From assembly GCF_011947195.1 (NCBI RefSeq), contig NZ_JAATVY010000043.1, positions 1 to 33,228 on the forward strand: DNA of 33,228 nucleotides. The letters are read 5' to 3'. The stretch is from Planosporangium thailandense (GTDB taxonomy: Bacteria > Actinomycetota > Actinomycetes > Mycobacteriales > Micromonosporaceae). Each line of letters opens with the position of its first letter. Position 1 is the stretch's first letter. Positions 22,416 through 29,267 of the stretch are shown here, piece by piece. A program made the translations under genes and the position numbers. The notes below the pieces were generated by a model that ran no database searches, had not been told where the DNA came from, and worked only from the letters and a program-made list of their open reading frames with translations.

Positions 22416-23417
22416 TCAGGGGGCGATGGCGTTCACGATCTGCTCGGCGAGGCCCTGCCACTTGGCGTACGCGTCGGGGAAGGCCGACACCTGTACGCGC
22501 TGGGCGGCGACCGTGATGTCGAGCTGTTCCCAGCCGGGGATGGCGACCAGCGCGGCGTAGAACCGGCGGGCCGCCTCCATCGGATCCATCAGCTGGTCGA
22601 CGGTGCCCCAGTTGGGCTGCTGCTGGAACAGGCCGACCGAGGCGTGGTCGTACCCCACGCCCTCGTTGGGGTGATCCATCGAACCCGGCACGTTGGGGTT
22701 GGCGAGGTTGTGCAGGTGGCTTTCCTGCAGTGCCGTGGAGATGGCCACGACGAACGCGCGTTTCGGCAGGTTCATCTGCTGGCCGGCGCGGACGATGGCG
22801 ATGGCGTTGTGCATCTCGGGTTCGCTCAGTCCGCCGACCGGCGCGGGATCGGTCGGCGACGGCGACGGAGACGGCGACGCCGATGTCGCCGTGTCCGCCT
22901 TCGTGGCGCTGGGTGCTGCCGAGGATCTGGTCGCCCGCGGGGCCCGCGACGACTTCTGCTTCGTCGCCGCCGACTTCGCCTGCGGTGTCGTGGCCGCGGC
23001 CATCGGGCGCGCGTAGTTGCGCGAGGCGGCGCCGTCGGCGGCGGCCGCCCGCTCTGCCGCGTCGCTCAGGATCAGCGCCGGCGCCGGGGACGTGGCCGGC
23101 TTGTCCGACGGCGCGGCGATGGCCCAGGCGGAGCCGCTGATCGCGGCGACCGCGACCGCCGCGGCTATCGGGGCGAGACGGGGATCGAGCCGCCGTTTCG
23201 TGGCGTGGCGGCCGCGCCGGTACCGCCGGCGGTGGGCACGGATCCGGTCCGACAGGTGTGGGTCCGCCGCGTCCGCGACCGCGCTGCCGTCACCTGCGGA
23301 GTCGTCCGCCGCGGCGCCGAGGCCGAGTGGGCTGGCGGCTGATGCGCTGGTGGCGGCGTTGAGGGGTCGAGTGCTGACACGGTCATCGTCTTCGACATCG
23401 CCGGTGTTGCATGGCAC
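22416..23417 (-). CDS. Membrane-anchored lysozyme-fold (transglycosylase-like) protein
   Basis: A 333-residue single-pass membrane protein. The Arg-rich cytoplasmic N-terminus (RIRAHRRRYRRGRHATKRR) precedes one hydrophobic span (about 83-103, IAAAVAVAAISGSAWAIA), then a Ser/Ala/Pro/Thr-rich external linker (SASPSPSPSPTDPAP). The C-terminal about 130 residues resemble the lysozyme/lytic-transglycosylase fold found in actinobacterial surface proteins: MHNAIAIVRAGQQMNLPKRA, then ALQESHLHNLANPN with a possible catalytic Glu, ASVGLFQQQPNWGT and MDPMEAARRFYAALVAIPGW. It may remodel peptidoglycan. GTG 23417 lacks an obvious ribosome site, so the exact start is uncertain. It lies 69 bases upstream of the SDR on the same strand. 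Confidence 0.75.
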   Translation of the reverse strand: MPCNTGDVEDDDRVSTRPLNAATSASAASPLGLGAAADDSAGDGSAVADAADPHLSDRIRAHRRRYRRGRHATKRRLDPRLAPIAAAVAVAAISGSAWAIAAPSDKPATSPAPALILSDAAERAAAADGAASRNYARPMAAATTPQAKSAATKQKSSRAPRATRSSAAPSATKADTATSASPSPSPSPTDPAPVGGLSEPEMHNAIAIVRAGQQMNLPKRAFVVAISTALQESHLHNLANPNVPGSMDHPNEGVGYDHASVGLFQQQPNWGTVDQLMDPMEAARRFYAALVAIPGWEQLDITVAAQRVQVSAFPDAYAKWQGLAEQIVNAIAP

Positions 23418-23437
23418 CCGGCGAGCTTAAGAGCGAT

Positions 23438-23461
23438 GTCTCATTTGGTGTCTCATTTGGT
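23438..23461. repeat. 12-base tandem duplication
   Basis: GTCTCATTTGGT occurs twice head to tail, just upstream of the start of the lysozyme-fold gene. It lies where that gene's promoter should be, so it may alter promoter spacing. Confidence 0.85.
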
Positions 23462-23563
23462 GGCGCAGCTCACGTTTCAGCCGCCGCACCGGTCCTGCCT
23501 GGGAAAACGGCTCCGACCTGCGCGCTTGTCCATTCGACCGAGCCGGGTACGGGCCCGTTCGTC

Positions 23564-23631
23564 GGCGACGTCAGGACGGTCGGTGCTCCGGAGTGGCGAC
23601 GTCAGGACGGTCGGTGCTCCGGAGTGGCGAC
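23564..23631. repeat. 31-base perfect tandem repeat, two copies plus a partial third
   Basis: The unit at 23564-23594 is repeated without change at 23595-23625, and six bases of a third copy follow (GGCGAC, 23626-23631). The repeat overlaps the end of the transposase-like frame and supplies its last codons. Perfect identity points to a recent slippage or duplication event. Confidence 0.9.
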
Positions 23632-24054
23632 CGGCAGCCCGCCTGTGTCACGCCGCGTGGCGCGCCCGGCCCGCTCGCCTCTGCCGCCCCGGTTGAGCCC
23701 CTCGCCGGCGGCCAGGGTCGCGATCGCGTCGACGACCGCCGGCGGCCAGTCGCTCGGCGCGGCCACGGCGAGGTGGGCGGCGATCGCCTGGTGAAGGTCG
23801 GGCCACAGCCGTGCGGTCGACCACTCCGCGAACCGGCGATGCGCGGTGGCGCGGGTGACCCCGAACAGCTCTTCGGGAAGCTTCCACCAGGAGTACCCGG
23901 CCTGCGTCAGGTAGAGCACCGCGGCGAGTACCCGCCGGTCGTCCACGCGCCGGCGGCCACCGCCCTGCGGGCGTACCGGGGCTGCGGGGATCAGCCGGCT
24001 GGCGATGTCCCACAGTGGGTCCGGTGCCCACAGGGCGATGAAGTCCTGATCCAT
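23602..24054 (-). pseudogene. IS5-type transposase N-terminal fragment (degenerate)
   Basis: The 150-codon frame begins MDQDFIALWAPDPLWDIA and contains the DUF4096-type N-terminal region of IS5-group transposases: RPQGGGRRRVDDRRVLAAVL, then GYSWWKLPEELFGVTRATAHRRFAEW. In intact elements the sequence continues into a VDAxxVRAKKGG segment and a DDE catalytic domain. Here it diverges at VVDAIATLAAGEG and stops in a tandem repeat, so no catalytic domain remains. I saw no terminal inverted repeats or target duplication. It is best read as an insertion-sequence remnant, though a stand-alone DNA-binding protein derived from a transposase is possible because the frame is intact. Confidence 0.72.
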
Positions 24055-24299
24055 GGGGACTGATCCTGAGGGCAGTTGCGCGTGGATCCAAACGAGACAC
24101 GCGAGCCGGGCGGTGCTCGCACTATTCGGCGATTCTCATGTAGCGATATGATTACTGTCAGTAAGTGAATGTCGGACATTGATGATCAATGAGTGATCAA
24201 ACGAGTGCGGTTCGTAACAGTGTCGAGGGCTTGGCAGGCCGTTTACCCCTAAGTAATCTCAAGCCGTCTGGCCCGGTCCCTGGTCACAACGGGTGACGC
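24055..24299 (+). promoter_or_regulatory. AT-richer promoter region before the c-di-AMP riboswitch
   Basis: No gene is evident. The segment 24120-24220 is unusually AT-rich for the window. It holds TTGAT-G-ATCAA (24179-24189), a palindrome with a one-base centre, and the direct repeat TGATCAA (24183-24189 and 24194-24200, eleven bases apart), which would place two sites on one face of the helix. The peptidase leader transcript probably starts downstream of here. No convincing -10/-35 pair is assigned. Confidence 0.45.
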
Positions 24300-24428
24300 C
24301 GGGGCAGGCCCGCCGAGTCATTCGTAATGAGCCGGGGACCCACCGTAACTGGGGTGAATCCGCAGGTGATGCCTGCGGTAGGGCGTCCTTTCCCGCCCGA
24401 ATCCGTCAGCTAACCCGGTAGGCGGCAG
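24300..24428 (+). ncRNA. ydaO/yuaA-type c-di-AMP riboswitch
   Basis: A cis-acting RNA that binds cyclic di-AMP and, in actinobacteria, usually turns off genes for cell-wall hydrolases and resuscitation factors. The conserved core is present in order: GCCGGGGACCCACCG, then GGGGTGAATCCGCAGG with its pairing partner GCCTGCGGTAGGGC, then CCCGCCCGAATCCG and TCAGCTAACCCGGTAGGCGG. The closing stem pairs the GCCCGCC near 24308 with the final GGCGG. It precedes the C39-like peptidase gene by about 400 bases. A pyrimidine-rich run (24449-24475) could pair with ribosome sites as the expression platform. Boundaries are approximate; the identity is well supported. Confidence 0.92.
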
Positions 24429-24446
24429 CGAAAGGAGACCGCGCTC

Positions 24447-24536
24447 GTGCAATCTCCCCTCACCTCCTCTCCAGGTCACGTCCGACGATGTGCCACCCCG
24501 TGGCTGCCCGCCGGCCGGTTCCGCGCCGGCCCATGA
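24447..24536 (+). CDS. Possible 29-residue leader ORF after the riboswitch
   Basis: GTG 24447 follows AAAGGAGA with about nine-base spacing, right after the riboswitch, and the frame closes at TGA 24534-24536. The product (VQSPLTSSPGHVRRCATPWL then nine residues) has no recognisable motif. It may be a true upstream ORF coupling riboswitch state to translation, or chance. It is not in frame with the peptidase start. Confidence 0.3.
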   Translation: MQSPLTSSPGHVRRCATPWLPAGRFRAGP

Positions 24537-24831
24537 CGCGGCGCCCACACCCACCGGCCCCCGGTAGGTAGCGCGCACCACCGGGCGCCCGTTCCCGGGC
24601 GCCGTGCCGCACCCTGCCGGTTCCGGCCGCGTTCCTTCCATCGGCCTTTCGCGCGGTGACAGCCGTCGCCGTGACCCGCTGCGCTCCCGATCCGCCCGTC
24701 GGCGTGCGCCTGGCATGCGTGCCCGGCTGCGCGCCTACGTGGCTTCCGGTCCGCGCGTATCCACCCCTCACCATGTCCGGCCCGCCAACCGGTACCGCTT
24801 GGCGGAATCCGGCGCACCATCGGAGAGTTCA

Positions 24832-25602
24832 TTGATTCCTTCGCACATCCGTTCGCGTATTCGTCAGCAGCTCAAGCGCGCGTCCGAGCCCAGCCTGCCC
24901 GCGGTGGCCGCTGTCCCGGCCGGTCTTCTCGTCGTCGCCGCCGCGGCCGGCATCGCGTTCAGCCAGACCGGCGGGCATCAGGTGCCGAGCCGCACCACTG
25001 ACATGGCGATGGTGCGAACGGGGGAGGTGGGCGGCGGGCAAGCCGTGCGGGGCGTCACCCGCGCGGCGGCCCCGGCAGCCCCGGCGGCCCCGTCGAGCAA
25101 GGTGCTCGACTACCAGTTCCAACTGCAGCCCAACTACTACTACTGCGGTCCGGCGGCGACCCGCATCGCGCTGAGCGGCAGCGGCCACATCCTCAGCTTC
25201 GACGAGATCGCCGGCATGCTGGGCACCACCACCAGCGGAACCAACTCCGCGTACGACACCACCCGCGTGCTCAACCAGGTGAACGGCAACAACGCGTACC
25301 AGACCAGGGAGATCCCGTCCTACCCGGCGACGCCGGCACAGATGGACCAGCTTCAGGCCGACGTCGTGCGCGCCATCACCAGCGGGCGGATCATCGTCGC
25401 CAACATCGCCGGTTACACGACCGACGAGGACGGCGGGTTCCACGACTACAGCGGCGGTCACTACCTGACCATCGTCGGATACAAGGACGACGGGCGCACC
25501 GTCAAGATCGCGGACCCGGCCAACCCCAACGGCGACGGTACGTACTGGTTGTCCACCATCAAGATGGCCAACTGGATCTCCCAGCGCGGGTACTCGTACT
25601 GA
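24832..25602 (+). CDS. Membrane-anchored C39-like cysteine peptidase
   Basis: A 256-residue extracellular papain-fold peptidase of the C39_2 group. A basic N-terminus (RSRIRQQLKR) is followed by a hydrophobic signal anchor (about 22-44), then an Ala/Pro linker. The catalytic domain has C105 in NYYYCGPAATRIAL, H210 in YSGGHYLTIVGY and D228 in VKIADPANPNGDG, a complete Cys-His-Asp set. Such proteins probably cleave peptide crosslinks or surface proteins at the cell wall. TTG 24832 is chosen because GGAGAG lies just upstream; in-frame ATG 24715 lacks a ribosome site and would add an atypical Arg-rich extension. Control by the c-di-AMP riboswitch fits a wall-remodelling role. The start is uncertain; the family is reasonably sure. 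Confidence 0.82.
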   Translation: MIPSHIRSRIRQQLKRASEPSLPAVAAVPAGLLVVAAAAGIAFSQTGGHQVPSRTTDMAMVRTGEVGGGQAVRGVTRAAAPAAPAAPSSKVLDYQFQLQPNYYYCGPAATRIALSGSGHILSFDEIAGMLGTTTSGTNSAYDTTRVLNQVNGNNAYQTREIPSYPATPAQMDQLQADVVRAITSGRIIVANIAGYTTDEDGGFHDYSGGHYLTIVGYKDDGRTVKIADPANPNGDGTYWLSTIKMANWISQRGYSY

Positions 25603-25615
25603 CCCCACCCTGTGG

Positions 25616-25660
25616 GCGCGCCGAGCGCCGGCCCCGGCGGCCGGCGCTCGGCGCGCTTTT
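25616..25660 (+). terminator. Strong intrinsic terminator
   Basis: A perfect 18-base stem (25616-25633 with 25639-25656) around the five-base loop CCGGC is followed by TTTT. It lies 14 bases after the peptidase stop and should end that transcript. Confidence 0.92.
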
Positions 25661-25729
25661 CGGCCCCGGCATGGACGCGTTACCCGCGGGTATCACGTGG
25701 GCTGATGTCCGTACGGGAGGAGACCGATC

Positions 25730-25969
25730 ATGGGTGAGGACAGGGCGCGGCGGGAGGCCGAAGAGACCGCGGTGCCGAAGGCGAACCTCGCCGAGGAGGC
25801 CGTCGAGGCGATCGGCGAGGCCGCGGCCGCCCGGCAGCCCGAGCCGTCACGCACGGACCTGGGCGAGCCCAACCTGGAGCCTGAGGGCGAGGCCGGCGCC
25901 GAAGCGACCGGCACCCCGGCGGGCTACGGCGCGGATACCGACCGGGCGTCCCGGCAGGCGCGGCCGTAA
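25730..25969 (+). CDS. Small acidic, probably disordered protein
   Basis: A 79-residue protein, MGEDRARREAEETAVPK onward, rich in Glu, Ala, Gly and Pro, with no hydrophobic core, cysteine or known motif. A helix-prone first half (NLAEEAVEAIGEAAAARQ) precedes a Gly/Glu/Pro tail. GGGAGGAG lies well placed before ATG 25730, and the gene stands alone after a terminator, so expression is likely. I do not recognise the family, and no function can be given. Confidence 0.6.
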   Translation: MGEDRARREAEETAVPKANLAEEAVEAIGEAAAARQPEPSRTDLGEPNLEPEGEAGAEATGTPAGYGADTDRASRQARP

Positions 25970-26058
25970 CCCACGGCGCGCGGTACGCCCCGCCCGGCAC
26001 GGTCGTCGCCCTGGCATGATCCTCGACGGCAGGAACGGTACCGGAGGGGATCACACCA

Positions 26059-26688
26059 TTGAGTCGCTGGAGCGAACTGACCGGCGGAAGCGCTGGCCCC
26101 GGCTACGCGGAGCGCTTCGCCGAACTGGCCGCAGCCGGCGTCGACGTGCACGGCGAGGCGCGGCTCTGCGCTGAGCTGGCCGCGCCGGGGTCGCGGATCC
26201 TGGACGCGGGCTGCGGCACCGGCCGGGTCGCGATCCGGCTCACCGCGGCCGGCTACGACTGTGTCGGCGTCGACCTCGACGGGTCGATGCTCGCGCAGGC
26301 GCGCGGGAACGCTCCTGACACTCCGTGGATCCAGGCCGACCTGGCGACCCTCGACCTGCCCCCGCACGGGATCGCCGGCGGGTTCGACCTGATCGTGGCG
26401 GCCGGCAACGTCATACCGCTGCTCGCGTCCGGCACCGAAGCCGCGGCGGTCGCCCGGCTCGCCGTCCACCTGCGCCCCGGCGGGCTGCTCGTCGCCGGGT
26501 TCGGGCTGGACGCCGCGCACCTGCCGCTCGCCTTCGCCCCGGTGGACCTGCCCGCCTACGACGGCTGGTGCGCCGCGTCGGGGCTGATCCTCGAGCGCCG
26601 CCTCGCCACCTGGGACGGCGAGGAGTACCGCGGCGGCGGGTACGCGGTCAGCATCCACCGCCGTCCGGCCACGTCCACGCCGGCCTGA
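26059..26688 (+). CDS. SAM-dependent methyltransferase (class I)
   Basis: A 209-residue Rossmann-fold methyltransferase. Motif I is ILDAGCGTGRVAIRLTAAGY (residues 48-67), followed by the acidic GVDLDGSML that contacts the ribose, then WIQADLATLDLP and GFDLIVAAGNVIPLLA (motif IV region) and LRPGGLLVAGFGL. TTG 26059 follows GGAGGGGA with eight-base spacing. Nothing in the sequence points to a particular substrate, and the neighbours (a small acidic protein and the convergent Acg-type gene) give no pathway context. Confidence 0.85.
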   Translation: MSRWSELTGGSAGPGYAERFAELAAAGVDVHGEARLCAELAAPGSRILDAGCGTGRVAIRLTAAGYDCVGVDLDGSMLAQARGNAPDTPWIQADLATLDLPPHGIAGGFDLIVAAGNVIPLLASGTEAAAVARLAVHLRPGGLLVAGFGLDAAHLPLAFAPVDLPAYDGWCAASGLILERRLATWDGEEYRGGGYAVSIHRRPATSTPA

Positions 26689-26700
26689 CGCGCGGGCGAG

Positions 26701-26723
26701 GCCGGCCACGCCCACCGGCCGGC
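26701..26723. terminator. Hairpin between convergent genes
   Basis: GCCGGCC (26701-26707) and GGCCGGC (26717-26723) pair across a nine-base loop in the 44-base gap between the methyltransferase and the convergent Acg-family gene. No T-run is present on either side, so termination strength is uncertain. Confidence 0.35.
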
Positions 26724-26732
26724 GCCGGCGGT

Positions 26733-27707
26733 TCAGGAGCTGACCTCGATCACCTCGGCGGGATCGCGGCGGGGGGTCGCGGGCACCCGCGTGGCCGGCT
26801 CCGCGACGCCGACCCGCAGCACGAGGAACGGGTAGCCGATCCCGCTGAGCATCCTGCCCAGCCGGAGCCGGGTGGCCGCCACCTCGATGACGTCGCTCAT
26901 GGGCGACACCGCCAGGTCCTCGCTGACCGCCGTCAGCAGCACCGCCGAGAGCGCCTCGCCGGCGCGCAGCCAGTCCCGCGGGCTGTCCCCGTCGCCGGCA
27001 AGCACCGCGTAGACGGCCGTTTCGTCGTGGCCCTCGCCGGGGGCGAGGACGCCGGTGCCCTCGATGCCGAACTCGCGGACCGGCACGGTCCGGCTCGTCG
27101 GCGGGGTCGCCGTGTCGATGGGCACGCCGGATCCGCCGGCCTCCGCCGGGTGGGTCCAGCGGGCCAGTTCGGCGCGGTAGGCCGGGTCGGCCAGCTGCGT
27201 CGCCTGCGCCTGGGAGACCGCCGACGCGAGTACCGGCGTGTCCTCGGGCCGCACCAGGAACAGGTGCGCCCCTTCGCCTTCGGCCGCGCGGCGCAGCCCG
27301 TCCACCGCCTCCGCGGGTACCCGGCGGTCGGTGAACAGCCGCCGGTCGGTGTGCCGGATCAACGTGGATTCGTAGCGGCGGATGTCGGCCGGCGTCACCG
27401 GCTGCCGGCCGGCGACCCTGATCCGCGCGAGCAGGCCGGGGCGGGCCGGATCCGGCAACCGGTCGACCTCGGTCGTCCGGCCTTCGGCGGCGAGCGCCGT
27501 CCGGGCGTGGTGCAGCGCGATGCCGCAGCTGAGCGTGGTCATCCGGTGGTCGGGATCGACAACCGGCAGTTGCCGCTGCGGGTCCGCGGACAGTTCGAGG
27601 GCGTTACCGGCGACGCGCCAGTGCCACGGCTGGGTGTTGAAGATCGACGGTGCGCGCAGCGCGGCTTCGGCCGCGGCGATCAAGGCGTCGGTGTCGGTGG
27701 TCGGCAT
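26733..27707 (-). CDS. Acg-family nitroreductase-like flavoprotein (dormancy type)
   Basis: A 324-residue protein of the Acg family (Rv2032/Rv3131-like), a nitroreductase-fold group induced under hypoxia in mycobacteria that may store or bind FMN rather than reduce nitro compounds. It opens with AAAEAALRAPSIFNTQPWHW, the typical family start, then LSADPQRQLPVVDPDHRMTT and CGIALHHAR; later RHTDRRLFTDRRVPAEAV and ALSAVLLTAVSEDLAVSPMS are characteristic. ATG 27707 follows a GGAGGGCAC-like ribosome site. A DosR-like box ends 57 bases upstream, and the mirror copy serves the divergent cyclic-nucleotide-binding gene. Family membership is sound; the biochemical role is unsettled even for studied homologues. 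Confidence 0.88.
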   Translation of the reverse strand: MPTTDTDALIAAAEAALRAPSIFNTQPWHWRVAGNALELSADPQRQLPVVDPDHRMTTLSCGIALHHARTALAAEGRTTEVDRLPDPARPGLLARIRVAGRQPVTPADIRRYESTLIRHTDRRLFTDRRVPAEAVDGLRRAAEGEGAHLFLVRPEDTPVLASAVSQAQATQLADPAYRAELARWTHPAEAGGSGVPIDTATPPTSRTVPVREFGIEGTGVLAPGEGHDETAVYAVLAGDGDSPRDWLRAGEALSAVLLTAVSEDLAVSPMSDVIEVAATRLRLGRMLSGIGYPFLVLRVGVAEPATRVPATPRRDPAEVIEVSS

Positions 27708-27763
27708 GGTGTGCCCTCCTCATGTCGTCGCATCCACAGTGCCCGCCAGGTATGGACGCCGGT

Positions 27764-27830
27764 CAGGGCCGAAGGTCCCCGGCCGGGCGGTCCGTCGCCG
27801 GGCGCGGCGGGCGTGTGACCTTCGGCCCTG
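27764..27830. promoter_or_regulatory. Pair of inverted DosR/DevR-like boxes in the divergent promoter
   Basis: CAGGGCCGAAGGTC (27764-27777) and its exact reverse complement GACCTTCGGCCCTG (27817-27830) flank 39 bases. Each lies 57-58 bases from the nearer start codon (27707 on the minus strand, 27888 on the plus), so each gene has an identically placed and oriented site. The extended form GGGCCGAAGGTCCC resembles the mycobacterial DosR box (GGGACTWWAGTCCC) and the sites of Streptomyces DevR/OsdR-type regulators. Confidence 0.72.
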
Positions 27831-27887
27831 CCCGGCAGCCGGCCGTTCGGGTCCGATTGAGTGGACCGTGGTGGAGGGAGCGCAGCC

Positions 27888-28370
27888 ATGTCCGGAGGGT
27901 CGGCTTCCTTCGAGACCGCGTACGACCTGCTGGCCGCTCAGCCCTTCCTGGCCGGGCTGTCCGAGGGGCAGCTGCGGCAGCTGTCGTACAGCGCCAGCCG
28001 GAACGTGCTGCACGCCGGCGCCCGGGTGTTCTCCGAGGGCGGCCGGGCCGACCGGTTCTGGCTCATCATCCGGGGCCGGGTCGACCTGTACACGCACGTG
28101 CCCGGCCGCGGCGACGTGGTCGTCGCCACGCTCGGCCCGGGCGAGGTGCTCGGCTGGTCGTGGCTGTTCCCGCCGTACCGCTGGCATTTCGGCGCGGTCG
28201 CGGTCGAGACGACGTTCGCGGTCAACCTGGACGCCGAAGGGGTACGCCGGCTCTGCGCCGACGACCACGACCTCGGCTACGAGCTGACCCTCCGGTTCGC
28301 GCGGGTACTGGTGGAGCGGCTGCAGGCGACCCGGGTACGGCTGCTCGACCTGTACACCGTGCCACCGTGA
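27888..28370 (+). CDS. Cyclic-nucleotide-binding-domain protein without HTH
   Basis: A 160-residue protein consisting of one Crp/Fnr-type cNMP-binding beta-roll: FLAGLSEGQLRQLSYSASRN, VFSEGGRADRFWLIIRGRVD, VVVATLGPGEVLGWSWLFPP and the phosphate-cassette-like YRWHFGAVAVETTFAV. It ends after the long C-helix (LRFARVLVERLQATRVRLLD), with no helix-turn-helix, so it should not bind DNA itself. It may sense a nucleotide or another ligand and act on a partner. ATG 27888 follows GGAGGGAG. A DosR-like box lies 58 bases upstream, placing it in the stress regulon with the Acg-type and Usp genes. Its stop lies ten bases from the convergent Usp gene's end. Confidence 0.85.
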   Translation: MSGGSASFETAYDLLAAQPFLAGLSEGQLRQLSYSASRNVLHAGARVFSEGGRADRFWLIIRGRVDLYTHVPGRGDVVVATLGPGEVLGWSWLFPPYRWHFGAVAVETTFAVNLDAEGVRRLCADDHDLGYELTLRFARVLVERLQATRVRLLDLYTVPP

Positions 28371-28379
28371 ACCACCCGC

Positions 28380-29267
28380 TCAGGACGCCCGGGCGGGTGT
28401 GCGGTTGCGGTGGACGACCGCGACCGGGCAGGCGGCGTGGTGCACCATCGCCTGGCTGACCGAGCCGAGCAGCAGGCCGGTGAACCCGCCCCGGCCGCGC
28501 GATCCGACGACGAGCAGCTGAGCCGTTCCGGTCGCGTCCAGCAGGGCCGGCCGAGGTGGTCCACACACCAGTCGCCGCCGCACCGGCACGTCCGGGTACT
28601 TGCAGCGCCAGCCGGCGAGGGACTCCGCCAGTACCCGCTCCTCTTCGTCCTCGACGTCATCGGTGGTGTAGATCGGGGGCAGCATCGAGTCGGGCGCCGT
28701 CCGTACCGGGGAGTCCCACGCGTGCACCGCCGTCAGTCCGGCGCCGCGCAGCGCCGCCTCCTCGAAGGCGAACGCCACCGCCGGTTCGCTCCCGGGCGAA
28801 CCGTCGACGCCGAGCAGCACGTCACCGCGCGGGTCCGCGCGGCCCCGCACGACCAGCACCGGGGCGGCGGCGTGCGTGGTCAACTCCACGGCGACCGACC
28901 CGAGCAGCAGGCCGCTGAACCCGCCGAGCCCACGGTCACCGATGACGACCAGGGCCGCGGTCCGGGACCGGTCCACCAGGACCGGGGTGGCCGGTCCCGG
29001 CACGGCCTCGCCCCGCACGTCGACCGTCGGGGCTGCCGCCCGGGCCCGGGCGGCAGCCTCCCGTACGAGCTGTTCGGCGTCGTCGTGCAGGTCTCCCTCA
29101 AGGGTGTCCGCCGTGGACGGGCCGATCGGCTCGGCGATGTACGGCCACACGTACGCGTAGATCACGTGCAGCGGCGCGCCGCGTACCGCGGCCTCCCGCG
29201 CGGCCGCGTCGACAGCCGCCAGGCTGCACGGCGAGCCGTCCACGCCGACGATCACCGGGTGTGTCAT
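28380..29267 (-). CDS. Tandem universal stress protein (two Usp domains)
   Basis: A 295-residue cytoplasmic protein with two UspA folds. Domain 1 starts VIVGVDGSPCSLAAVDAAAR and ends with LVVIGDRGLGGFSGLLLGSV; domain 2 starts VLLGVDGSPGSEPAVAFAFE and ends with LLVVGSRGRGGFTGLLLGSV. Domain 2 keeps the full G-2x-G-9x-G(S/T) ATP-binding signature, and domain 1 has the related GDRGLGGFSG. DosR-regulated mycobacterial Usps have this tandem form and bind ATP during hypoxic arrest. Its ATG overlaps the stop of the upstream Usp gene by four bases, so it is the last gene of a hypF-usp-usp operon. Confidence 0.93.
   Translation of the reverse strand: MTHPVIVGVDGSPCSLAAVDAAAREAAVRGAPLHVIYAYVWPYIAEPIGPSTADTLEGDLHDDAEQLVREAAARARAAAPTVDVRGEAVPGPATPVLVDRSRTAALVVIGDRGLGGFSGLLLGSVAVELTTHAAAPVLVVRGRADPRGDVLLGVDGSPGSEPAVAFAFEEAALRGAGLTAVHAWDSPVRTAPDSMLPPIYTTDDVEDEEERVLAESLAGWRCKYPDVPVRRRLVCGPPRPALLDATGTAQLLVVGSRGRGGFTGLLLGSVSQAMVHHAACPVAVVHRNRTPARAS

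Noticed and set aside
22644-23342. Plus-strand frame of 232 codons opposite the lysozyme-fold gene
   Set aside because: Extremely Arg/Gly-rich and antisense to a protein with a clear membrane anchor, linker and folded domain.
24318-24832. Overlapping minus-strand frames across the riboswitch and its downstream leader
   Set aside because: They are antisense to a conserved RNA and have no domain or ribosome site.
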